DNA from: JAATFY01 sp049276515
Lineage (GTDB): Bacteria > Pseudomonadota > Alphaproteobacteria > UBA9219
Reading direction: 5' to 3'
DNA length: 7,682 bases
Assembly: GCA_049276515.1 (NCBI GenBank)
Contig: JBASWO010000022.1
Coordinates: 1 to 7,682, forward strand
Positions 1 to 6,062 of this stretch are shown here, in pieces (position 1 is the stretch's first letter; each line of letters opens with the position of its first letter). Under the pieces are notes generated by a model, which saw only the letters and a list, made by a program, of their open reading frames with translations, searched no databases and was not told the DNA's origin. A program made the translations under genes and the position numbers.

Positions 1-550
1 TATCCCACCTTCGCCATTACTCCGACTTAATTTTGCGGCTTTGTCGAACATCAAGTTGCCGACTATTCCTTTCCTCTCACGGCTAACGCCTAAGCAATTG
101 TTATGGGGGAAAGTTGGTAGCGCTGGTTTATTTATCTGCGGACTCATTCTGTGGATTTTTTTGGGACGTGACAGCATCGCAGCACGTTGGCCAGCAATGA
201 ATTCTTTTTACGATGCACTTGGTCTCTACGTTGATCATTATTATGGCGGTGTGGGTCTGAGTTTTGAGGAGATGCGGTCAGAATTACGTTATGAAGGTGG
301 TCAAAATAGGCTTTATGTGCAGGGGAAAATTCGTAATAAGACCCAGAAACTGCAAGAAATTCCTGCTATTTTGGCTACAGCGCTTGGTGCTGATAATGCG
401 CCAATCCAAAGCTGGCAGATTGAGCCGCCAGCGGCTAGAGTGGCGCCCGGCGAAGATGTGCCTTTTACCTCAGATATAGGCGCTCCTAAAGGAACTGTGG
501 TGAATTTGAATTTGAATTTTGTTGAGAAAAAAGACGATGCCTCTGAATGA
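1..550 (+). CDS. DUF3426-type membrane protein, C-terminal part (5' end outside window)
   Basis: The frame is open from base 2, the first complete codon, to the TGA at 548-550, giving about 182 visible residues. A TTG at 41 could be read as a start, but it has no Shine-Dalgarno and the frame stays open upstream of it, so I read the gene as cut by the window edge. In order, the visible part has a Pro/Leu-rich stretch, one hydrophobic membrane segment (about bases 113-163, rich in G/L/I/F/W), and a soluble domain with the DUF3426 pattern: a short strand with RLYVQGKIRNKTQKLQEIP, a W-containing strand, then APGEDVPF and a final NLNLNFV strand. In this family an N-terminal MJ0042 zinc ribbon usually precedes the membrane segment; it would lie off the window. 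The function of the family is unclear. The 3' end overlaps the next gene by 14 nt, suggesting one transcript and coupled translation. Confidence 0.72.
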   Translation, partial: IPPSPLLRLNFAALSNIKLPTIPFLSRLTPKQLLWGKVGSAGLFICGLILWIFLGRDSIAARWPAMNSFYDALGLYVDHYYGGVGLSFEEMRSELRYEGGQNRLYVQGKIRNKTQKLQEIPAILATALGADNAPIQSWQIEPPAARVAPGEDVPFTSDIGAPKGTVVNLNLNFVEKKDDASE

Positions 551-938
551 CAATCCTGTGACCAATGCGCGCGTTCTTGTCGCCGAAGATAATCCAGCCG
601 TACGTGAATTTATTGTCCGTTCGCTGGCATCGGCAGGACATAAGCCCACAGCTGTGGCTGATGGTCAGCAGGCGCTCGATGCTTTAGCTAAAGAAAAATA
701 TGATGTGCTGGTTACAGATATCGTTATGCCCAATGTTGATGGTATCGCGCTTGCACTCAAAGCAGTTCGCCTTTTCCCTGATTTACGGATTGTGATGGTA
801 TCGGGTTATGCGCAAGAGCGCATGCGTGCCCACAATCTTGATGCTTTGGTTCACCGTATTATTGCTAAGCCGTTTTCGTTGGAAGAAATTTGCGATGCGG
901 TTAAAGATTCTATCGCCCTACCTCCCGGACCACTCTGA
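537..938 (+). CDS. cpdR: CpdR-like single-domain response regulator
   Basis: This 133-residue protein is one receiver (REC) domain with no output domain. Visible active-site residues are the acidic pair E17-D18, phosphoacceptor D61 in TDIVMPNVDG, S89 in MVSGYA, and K111 in the KPFSLEEI segment. The LRIVMVSGYAQERMRAHNL stretch and the KPFSL ending match alphaproteobacterial CpdR. There, CpdR is phosphorylated through CckA-ChpT and in its unphosphorylated form helps ClpXP degrade cell-cycle proteins. I chose the ATG at 537, preceded by purine-rich GAGAAAAAAG, over a TTG at 519, because the residues added by TTG are not part of the fold. The gene overlaps the upstream one by 14 nt and ends 2 nt before galU. 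The receiver identity is firm; CpdR as opposed to another stand-alone receiver is an inference from sequence resemblance. Confidence 0.8.
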   Translation: MPLNDNPVTNARVLVAEDNPAVREFIVRSLASAGHKPTAVADGQQALDALAKEKYDVLVTDIVMPNVDGIALALKAVRLFPDLRIVMVSGYAQERMRAHNLDALVHRIIAKPFSLEEICDAVKDSIALPPGPL

Positions 939-940
939 AA

Positions 941-1813
941 ATGAAACAACGTATTCGTAAAGCTGTTTTTCCTGTTGCTGGACTTGGCACGCGTTTTTTA
1001 CCAGCTACGAAAGCTATGCCAAAAGAAATGCTTACGCTGCTTGATAGGCCTCTTATTCAGCACGCCGTTGATGAAGCGCGGGCTGCTGGTATTGAGCAAT
1101 TCATCTTTGTAACCAGTCGTGGCAAGGGTGCTTTGGAAGATCATTTTGACAGCAATAATGATCTGAAGCGGACTTTGGAAAAGCGCGGCAAAACGAAGTC
1201 GCTCGAAATTCTAGAGGGTACAGAGCTTGAATCTGGCCAATTGCTTTTTACACGCCAACGGGAACCTCTTGGTTTAGGTCATGCTGTTTGGTGCGCGCGC
1301 CATCTTGTTGGTAATGAGCCCTTTGCGATTGTATTAGCGGATGACGTTGTTTTGGCTGAAAAACCCTGCCTCAAGCAAATGATCGAAGCCTATGACGAAG
1401 TAGGCGGCAATATGGTTGCGGTTGTGGATGTGCCACGTGAACAGACCAATCGTTACGGTATTCTTGATGTTGAAAGTGATAATGGCCGTATGGCTAAAAT
1501 CAGAGGTTTGGTTGAGAAGCCAGATCCTAAAGATGCGCCATCCACGTTATCCATCATCGGCCGTTATATTCTCCAACCTCAAATTTTTGATGAGTTGGAA
1601 GCAAAACAAGTTGGTACTGGTGGCGAAATTCAAATCACCGACAGTATGGCGCGTCTGATTGGCAAGCAGCCTTTCCATGGTTTTCGTTACAAGGGAACGC
1701 GCTATGACTGCGGCGATAAAATCGGTTTTATTGAAGCCAACGTAGCTTTTGCTCTTGCCGACAAAGAAAGCGGTTCGCAGGTTCGCGCCGCTCTACAAAA
1801 AATTATTAAATAA
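941..1813 (+). CDS. galU: UTP--glucose-1-phosphate uridylyltransferase
   Basis: The enzyme makes UDP-glucose and pyrophosphate from UTP and glucose-1-phosphate in the cytosol. The 290-residue length is normal for bacterial GalU. The nucleotide-binding start is seen at residues 9-31: FPVAGLGTRFLPATKAMPKE, with R18 and K28 in the signature. Further family motifs are LADDV with metal-binding D134, VEKP at 191-194 with the conserved lysine K193, the GRYIL segment, and GGEIQITDSM from G227. The ATG at 941 lies only 2 nt after the cpdR stop, and there is no clear Shine-Dalgarno, so it probably depends on translation from upstream. The stop is 9 nt before ugd, which uses the product as substrate. 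No truncation or missing motif is seen. Confidence 0.97.
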   Translation: MKQRIRKAVFPVAGLGTRFLPATKAMPKEMLTLLDRPLIQHAVDEARAAGIEQFIFVTSRGKGALEDHFDSNNDLKRTLEKRGKTKSLEILEGTELESGQLLFTRQREPLGLGHAVWCARHLVGNEPFAIVLADDVVLAEKPCLKQMIEAYDEVGGNMVAVVDVPREQTNRYGILDVESDNGRMAKIRGLVEKPDPKDAPSTLSIIGRYILQPQIFDELEAKQVGTGGEIQITDSMARLIGKQPFHGFRYKGTRYDCGDKIGFIEANVAFALADKESGSQVRAALQKIIK

Positions 1814-1817
1814 GGGG
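1812..1817 (+). promoter_or_regulatory. Ribosome binding site of ugd
   Basis: AAGGGG lies 5 nt before the ATG at 1823 and overlaps the last two bases of the galU stop codon (TAA 1811-1813). It is one of the two clearest Shine-Dalgarno sequences in the window and fixes the ugd start. Confidence 0.75.
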
Positions 1818-1822
1818 CCGCT

Positions 1823-3124
1823 ATGCAGATTGTCGTGATGGGCGCGGGTTATGTCGGCCTGGTCTCGGCAGCTTGTTTTGCCGAATTCGGCCATACCGTG
1901 ACCTGCATTGATCAAAATGAGCAGCGTATAGCTGCGCTTAAAAAAGGTGAGATCCCTATTTTTGAGCCTGGCCTTGATGAGCTGGTGGCTCAAAACATGC
2001 AGCGCGGAACCCTGCATTTTGCGAATACCCTTATGCCGGCCATGAAAGACGCTGAAGCTGTCTTCATTGCTGTTGGCACACCTACACGTAGAGGTGATGG
2101 TTATGCCGATCTCACGTATGTTTACAATGCGGCACGTGAGATCGCAGAAAACCTCAATCGCTATACAGTGATTATCACCAAATCGACAGTGCCTGTCGGT
2201 ACGGGTCGTGAGATCGCAAAGCAGATCAAGGCCACGAATCCAAAGGCCATGTTTGATGTTTGCTCCAATCCTGAGTTTTTACGTGAAGGCTCAGCCATCA
2301 ATGATTTTATGCGCCCAGATCGCATCGTGATTGGTTGTGAAAGTGAGCGCGCGATTAATGTCATGAAAGCCCTTTATCGGCCGCTCTATCTCATAGAGAC
2401 ACCGATGGTGGTCACAGGACTTGAGACAGCTGAGCTCACTAAATATGCAGCAAATGCCTTTCTTGCGACCAAGATAACTTTCATCAATGAAATTGCTGAT
2501 CTCTGCGAGAAGGTTGGCGCTGATGTTCAAGTGGTTGCTAAAGGTATGGGACTTGATGGCCGTATCGGGCGCAAGTTTTTACATGCAGGCCCTGGTTATG
2601 GCGGATCCTGCTTCCCTAAAGACACAACGGCTCTTGCACGTACTGCCCAAGACCAAGGTGTGCCTTTGCGGCTTGTGGAAACAACCATCGATATTAATGC
2701 GAAGCGTAAAAAATCCATGGCCACACGCGTTGTGGAGGCTTGCGAAGGATCGGTACGCGGCAAAACCATTGCTATTTTGGGTCTAACTTTTAAACCCAAT
2801 ACAGATGATATGCGTGAAAGCGTCAGTCTTGATATTGTGCCGGGGCTTCAAAAAGCGGGTGCTGTTATTCGTAGCTATGATCCAGCTGGCATGAAAGAAG
2901 CCAAAACACTTTTAAAAGATATTACGTGGTGTGAGGGGCCTTATGATGCCATGCAAGGCGCCGATGCAGTTGTCATTTTAACAGAATGGAATGAATTTCG
3001 TGCTCTTGATATTCAGCGCATGAAACAGGTTTTAAAGACGCCAATTCTTTTGGATTTGCGTAATATCTATCGTCCGGATGATATGAAAGCAGCGGGCTTT
3101 AAATATTACAGCGTGGGACGCTAA
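1823..3124 (+). CDS. ugd: UDP-glucose 6-dehydrogenase
   Basis: This NAD-dependent enzyme oxidises UDP-glucose twice to UDP-glucuronate, a precursor of acidic polysaccharides and of modified lipid A or capsule sugars. The 433-residue protein has the N-terminal Rossmann motif G7-A-G-Y-V-G12, the AVGTPTRRGDG loop, CSNPEFLREGSAINDF, and the conserved lysine K217 in LATKITFINE. The catalytic cysteine is C263 in GPGYGGSCFPKDT. The C-terminal UDP-binding domain is shown by LGLTFKPNTDDMRESVSLD and by ILTEWNEF near the end. All expected catalytic elements are intact and the length is normal. It follows galU by 9 nt, so both steps from glucose-1-phosphate are on one transcript. The next gene is on the opposite strand, so this appears to be the 3' end of the operon. 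An alternative symbol used for the family is tuaD. Confidence 0.97.
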   Translation: MQIVVMGAGYVGLVSAACFAEFGHTVTCIDQNEQRIAALKKGEIPIFEPGLDELVAQNMQRGTLHFANTLMPAMKDAEAVFIAVGTPTRRGDGYADLTYVYNAAREIAENLNRYTVIITKSTVPVGTGREIAKQIKATNPKAMFDVCSNPEFLREGSAINDFMRPDRIVIGCESERAINVMKALYRPLYLIETPMVVTGLETAELTKYAANAFLATKITFINEIADLCEKVGADVQVVAKGMGLDGRIGRKFLHAGPGYGGSCFPKDTTALARTAQDQGVPLRLVETTIDINAKRKKSMATRVVEACEGSVRGKTIAILGLTFKPNTDDMRESVSLDIVPGLQKAGAVIRSYDPAGMKEAKTLLKDITWCEGPYDAMQGADAVVILTEWNEFRALDIQRMKQVLKTPILLDLRNIYRPDDMKAAGFKYYSVGR

Positions 3125-3132
3125 AGTTTAGC
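3120..3132. repeat. Perfect palindrome holding both convergent stop codons
   Basis: GCTAAA-G-TTTAGC is a perfect inverted repeat with 6-nt arms and a 1-nt centre. The left arm contains the ugd stop TAA (3122-3124). The right arm contains, on the minus strand, the stop of the convergent gene (3128-3130). The stem is too short and AT-rich, with no U-run, to call it a terminator. Confidence 0.5.
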
Positions 3133-4177
3133 TAGCAGCAAGACGGGCTTGAGCACCAGCACCACCTGCCGCTTGTGCCCTAGCGGGAGCGACAGGACCT
3201 GTACTTGAGGCTGGCGAAGATCCAGTAACGGCGCTTCCAGCTTCAGCAATAAGTGTGACCGGCGATGATCCATGATAATCACTATTTGCAGCGGCTGGTA
3301 CCTTCAAAGGTTCGCCACGGCGTGTTGCATCATGATCAAAAATACGTGGCAATTCACACCATGCCATATTTTCAAAACGACTAAGTGTGTTACCGTTGGA
3401 CACGATGCGGTCAAGAACAGTAATGCGCTGCTCACCGGCTTTGCGAGTTGGATTATCAGTCCATTTTTCAACCAAATCGCTCATGTCGATACGTAATTTA
3501 TCACCATAACGATTGGTTAAAAATCCTGCCTTGATGCACTTACGCAAGTAAGCAGCAACTTCCGGTAAATTTCCAATATCCCCAATCAAGAAAAACTTAT
3601 CATTATCTCTGTTTGTTTCTTGATCAGAAACAGTCTTCTTAAAGGATTCAACAAGACCGGCACCTGGATGATCAACAATGGTCCAATTTAAAGGTGTCAA
3701 ATCAACCTGACCCATAAGACGCTTTAAGGTACTGCGCTCCGTCGTTTGAACATCTGCAACTAGAAAATCGACGGGGATTTGATCGGGTCCTTTGCCAACT
3801 TTTTGAGCCAAAAGGATCATGGGTACGCTGAAAAGGAAAGGATGCCAGATGCCTGGATAACGTTGTCCTTCAGGCAAGCCTTCCGGCCATCTTAAAACGG
3901 ATCCAAGTTCAGCTACGACACCATGTGCGGAACGGCCATTGCCAATGCACTCAATGTTTTGACCATTGCCTAAAATATAGACGCCTGACGCTGCAATAAT
4001 TTGACCATCATTGTTGCGTGTGATGGCAAACAGCTCGTTAGCGACTGAGTGGCGGATATCTTCTTCATTGCGGAGATAAACGGCATGTGTTCTGTGTTGT
4101 TGATAGAACGCAAGAATCTCTCCAACCTCTTCAGGTTGGGCAATGGTTACTTTACAATCGTAGGTCGTCTGACTCAT
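3128..4177 (-). CDS. Unrecognised protein with GNAT-like N-terminal half and low-complexity tail
   Basis: I do not recognise this 349-residue protein with certainty. The ATG at 4177 is chosen over a TTG at 4189 because GGAAG (4187-4183) sits 5 nt before it. Residues about 10-170 look like an acetyltransferase (GNAT) fold: an early helix, a FAITRNNDGQIIAASGVYIL strand pair, then VAELGSVLR at 88-96, which is where GNAT proteins place the strand before the acetyl-CoA loop. A canonical Q/RxxGxG/A loop is not visible, so activity is doubtful. A middle region (about 170-290) holds KFFLIGDIGNLPEVAAYLRK and other helices. The last 55 residues (about 295-349) are rich in Ala, Gly, Ser and Pro. The gene starts 33 nt after the XRE regulator stop, so the two are probably cotranscribed. 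No signal peptide or membrane segment is seen. Confidence 0.7.
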   Translation of the reverse strand: MSQTTYDCKVTIAQPEEVGEILAFYQQHRTHAVYLRNEEDIRHSVANELFAITRNNDGQIIAASGVYILGNGQNIECIGNGRSAHGVVAELGSVLRWPEGLPEGQRYPGIWHPFLFSVPMILLAQKVGKGPDQIPVDFLVADVQTTERSTLKRLMGQVDLTPLNWTIVDHPGAGLVESFKKTVSDQETNRDNDKFFLIGDIGNLPEVAAYLRKCIKAGFLTNRYGDKLRIDMSDLVEKWTDNPTRKAGEQRITVLDRIVSNGNTLSRFENMAWCELPRIFDHDATRRGEPLKVPAAANSDYHGSSPVTLIAEAGSAVTGSSPASSTGPVAPARAQAAGGAGAQARLAAS

Positions 4178-4182
4178 ATCTT

Positions 4183-4187
4183 CTTCC
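4183..4187 (-). promoter_or_regulatory. Ribosome binding site of the GNAT-like gene
   Basis: GGAAG on the minus strand, followed by AAGAT and then ATG at 4177, gives a 5-nt spacing. This supports the ATG over the upstream in-frame TTG at 4189, which overlaps the site itself. Confidence 0.6.
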
Positions 4188-4210
4188 AATATCTTCTTTA
4201 CAATGAACTC

Positions 4211-4894
4211 TTACTTTTTCTCCAAAGGCCTTGCTGTCTTCCACAAAACATCAAACTGTTCACGGTATGCTTTCGACACTAATGCCGAACTAATCACTAC
4301 AATCTGCGGCGGGGCATCGCCCTCAAACATCAAAATCCCAAGCTTGTCGCCGTAAACATAAAAAGGAACATTGCTAGTTGCTTGTTCCGGATGGCGACGA
4401 TATTCACGATAACTGTGTCCTTTGCTTTCTTCAGGCAAAGACGAATAGGGCTTCTCCTGAATTAAAATATGCATCTTTAAATTACTTAACTCATTCATTC
4501 GACGTACGTGCAGAGTGAAATAATCACCCAAATGCTTCATAAAGAGCCGATCATCAACATTGCTGATGTAAATTGGCTTCTCTGAAATGGATGAAGGCTG
4601 TTTTGCAACTTCGAACACATCATCCATAAATTTTTTAAAACCTTCGACACCTTCAAAACGAATAACCGCATCGCGTTTTAATTGCACACCTTCGTTTTCA
4701 GTAAACACAACATCGTGAGCTGCGAACGCTTTCTTGATCGCTTCCGCCGTCGTTTCTTGTGGACGGAAAGTGCCATGCTCAATATTTTTCACCGTCTCAG
4801 GTGAAATATTGGCAGCCTTCGCCAACTCGGTCCGAGTCCAATCGAGTAAGCCTCGGGCGGCTCGTAATTGGGCGGCAGTGATCATGTCCGTCAT
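4211..4894 (-). CDS. XRE-family transcriptional regulator with C-terminal sensor-like domain
   Basis: This 227-residue protein carries an XRE/Cro-CI helix-turn-helix in about residues 4-60. The scanning core is T22-ELAKAANISPETVKNIEHG-41, followed by the AEAIKKAFAAHDVVF helix and strand usual in alphaproteobacterial members. Residues about 75-227 form a second domain, with IYISNVDDRLFMKHLGDY, a YREYR segment, YGDKLGILMFEG and a closing EQFDVLWKTA. This YGDK...FxxLW pattern recalls effector domains of TrmB/PLD-like regulators, but that link is by eye only. The start is ATG 4894; ATG 4885 (three codons in) is an alternative that matches the usual family start. It leads a two-gene unit with the GNAT-like gene and is divergent from the gene at 5253. 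Autoregulation through the inverted repeats just upstream is plausible but unproven. Confidence 0.85.
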   Translation of the reverse strand: MTDMITAAQLRAARGLLDWTRTELAKAANISPETVKNIEHGTFRPQETTAEAIKKAFAAHDVVFTENEGVQLKRDAVIRFEGVEGFKKFMDDVFEVAKQPSSISEKPIYISNVDDRLFMKHLGDYFTLHVRRMNELSNLKMHILIQEKPYSSLPEESKGHSYREYRRHPEQATSNVPFYVYGDKLGILMFEGDAPPQIVVISSALVSKAYREQFDVLWKTARPLEKK

Positions 4895-5252
4895 ACTCAG
4901 CTGTTACAAAACTCGTGCGCTGCACACAAAACTTTTTACTAATTATGGTATAGACTTACCCTTTTTAGGGTCTTTTCTGCAAGCTAACCATTACTTTCAT
5001 TTACGATCCTCTACGTCCGTTCAAACTTCTTTCCAAGAGGATTCGTGGATTAAGGTTTTCTAAACCAAAGAATCCGGTTGTGCAACTATTTTTTGGTATT
5101 TTATTCCTCTATTTGGGTATGTATGTTGTTGTAACAGCACAGCATGACAAGTCGCTTTAAAGCTAAGGAAGACAGGCCTAAATGCGAAAATCGGCTTTCA
5201 AGAATCGCTCATTTTTAAGGTTAAATTTTTAGATACGGATTTTTTTGTGGTT
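4895..5252. promoter_or_regulatory. Divergent intergenic region, AT-rich, with short inverted repeats
   Basis: This 358-nt stretch has no convincing gene. It must hold the promoter of the minus-strand XRE unit and probably that of the small plus-strand gene. On the minus strand a -10-like CATAAT lies at 4947-4942, without a good -35. Short symmetric elements are TGTTACA (4902-4908), GTGC-GCT-GCAC (4915-4925), ACCCT-TTTT-AGGGT (4958-4971) and GCTTTAAAGC (5154-5163). The 9-mer CTGTTACAA (4901-4909) recurs as its exact reverse complement at 5129-5137. A 16-codon frame (5182-5232) with AAGGAAG 10 nt upstream is present but too short to call. Confidence 0.5.
4958..4971. repeat. Inverted repeat upstream of XRE gene (candidate operator)
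   Basis: ACCCT-TTTT-AGGGT has 5-nt perfect arms around a 4-nt centre, about 65-77 nt upstream of the XRE start. XRE proteins bind as dimers to such sites and often repress themselves; assigning this one is inference. On the plus strand it is followed by TCTTTTCT, so a weak terminator is another reading, but no plus-strand gene lies upstream to need one. Confidence 0.3.
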
Positions 5253-5564
5253 ATGAAAGTAATTGAACACACACACACAACCCAAATTGATACGGAGAAG
5301 GCCATCTCCGCGCCCAAAGCTGCGCCTAGTTCTAAAGAAAAAAACTGGATGCATAATTATGCAAAACAAAAAAGCACAATGACTGTATCGGCAACTGATC
5401 TCATTTCACTCAGCGCATTGATTGCCTATGTGGCAACAGATTCAGGTGAGACCGAATTTGGTGTGGAACGTCGTTTGTCCGATCGTTTCCATATTCCCAA
5501 TGTAAGCTGCCTTCCAGCTGATCAATATGACAATGCCATCCGCTATTTGGTGGATGGAGTTTAA
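5253..5564 (+). CDS. Small protein of unknown function
   Basis: This 103-residue protein is not recognised with confidence. I use the ATG at 5253; a GTG two codons earlier is possible, and neither has a clear Shine-Dalgarno. Residues 1-35 are polar and rich in Thr, Lys, Ala and Pro, and are probably disordered. They include an H-T-H-T run coded by (AC)6. The rest seems folded: SATDLISLSALIAYVATDSG, an acidic to basic turn, then RLSDRFHIPNVSCLPADQYD and AIRYLVDGV. The RFxIPNxxxLPAxxYDxAIxYL ending recalls the ORF6C domain of phage antirepressor-type proteins, a weak visual match. It is transcribed away from the XRE gene across a shared 358-nt region and ends 84 nt before apaG. No signal peptide or clear membrane helix is seen. 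Confidence 0.65.
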   Translation: MKVIEHTHTTQIDTEKAISAPKAAPSSKEKNWMHNYAKQKSTMTVSATDLISLSALIAYVATDSGETEFGVERRLSDRFHIPNVSCLPADQYDNAIRYLVDGV

Positions 5565-5586
5565 TCCTTAACAACGGGCATCAGGG

Positions 5587-5603
5587 GTGTTCATTCTGAA
5601 CGC
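5587..5603 (+). repeat. Inverted repeat in the apaG leader region
   Basis: GTGTTCA-TTC-TGAACGC forms a stem with 7 pairs (one G-U as RNA) and a 3-nt loop; the inner GTTCA/TGAAC is perfect. It lies 22 nt after the stop of the small unknown gene and overlaps the likely -35 region of apaG. It could be an operator or a weak terminator; no U-run follows (CTCTGTTCTA), so termination is the weaker reading. Confidence 0.35.
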
Positions 5604-5616
5604 TCTGTTCTATACT
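5588..5616 (+). promoter_or_regulatory. Putative promoter of apaG
   Basis: A good -10 box TATACT is at 5611-5616. With a 17-nt spacer the -35 would be TGTTCA at 5588-5593, a poor match to TTGACA. Transcription would begin near 5623 and give a leader of about 26 nt before the apaG ATG. The -35 sits inside an inverted repeat. Confidence 0.4.
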
Positions 5617-5648
5617 CAAGCCTTCATAAGACTTGGGTTTGGTCAAAT

Positions 5649-6062
5649 ATGCCAGTGCAGAAAAATCAAAAATATACAGCAACGACGCGTCATATTCGTG
5701 TGACAGTGCGCCCTGTTTATTTGGATGATCAATCCTCACCCAACGACAATCATTTCGTTTGGGCTTATCATGTGCAAATTGAAAATCTAGGCCAGGAGAC
5801 GGTCCAATTGCGCAGTCGTCATTGGAAAATCACAGACGCGCGCGGTGAATTGCATGAAGTGAAAGGTCCTGGCGTCATAGGCGAACAGCCCACACTTGAG
5901 CCAGGCGATGTGTTTGATTACACGAGTGGTACTCCTCTTGCGACACCATCTGGTATTATGACCGGTAGCTATCATATGGAAAATGAACGTGGCGAAGAGT
6001 TTGATATCGAAATTCCCGCCTTTTCACTGGACAGCCCTTATCAGCCCATTCGGTTGCACTAA
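5649..6062 (+). CDS. apaG: ApaG family protein
   Basis: This 137-residue protein, slightly longer than the ~125 typical of ApaG, shows the whole family signature. It has a VTVRPVYLDDQS strand, FVWAYHVQIENLG, VQLRSRHWKITDARG, the phosphate-binding-type loop G73-P-G-V-I-G78 followed by EQPTLEPGDVFDYTSGTPL, then GIMTGSYHM and the closing FDIEIPAFSLDSP. The fold is an immunoglobulin-like beta sandwich. ApaG was linked to cobalt resistance, magnesium efflux and diadenosine tetraphosphate levels in enterobacteria, and structures suggest pyrophosphate binding, but its exact job is unsettled. It probably has its own promoter (TATACT at 5611). Its stop TAA overlaps the next start as TAATG, so the deacylase downstream is likely translationally coupled to it. 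Confidence 0.95.
   Translation: MPVQKNQKYTATTRHIRVTVRPVYLDDQSSPNDNHFVWAYHVQIENLGQETVQLRSRHWKITDARGELHEVKGPGVIGEQPTLEPGDVFDYTSGTPLATPSGIMTGSYHMENERGEEFDIEIPAFSLDSPYQPIRLH

Noticed and set aside
41..550. A complete 169-residue gene starting at TTG 41
   Set aside because: No Shine-Dalgarno precedes it, the frame stays open to the window edge, and the family normally has a zinc ribbon before the membrane segment. I treat it as a 5'-truncated gene.
1793..2799. Several 65-100-codon frames antisense to or out of frame within ugd
   Set aside because: They are covered by a complete, motif-rich ugd frame and show no family features.
5054..5084. GGTTT-TCT-AAACC and nearby GTTG-TG-CAAC followed by T-runs as terminators
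   Set aside because: Arms are 4-5 nt and weak, and no gene ends just upstream on the plus strand.
5182..5232. 16-codon frame with AAGGAAG upstream (short basic peptide)
   Set aside because: Spacing of 10 nt and 16 codons are easily met by chance, and there is no leader-type attenuation structure after it.
5589..5610. Two GTTC blocks suggesting an alphaproteobacterial LexA site
   Set aside because: The spacing is 14 nt, while the alphaproteobacterial LexA box is GTTC-N7-GTTC.
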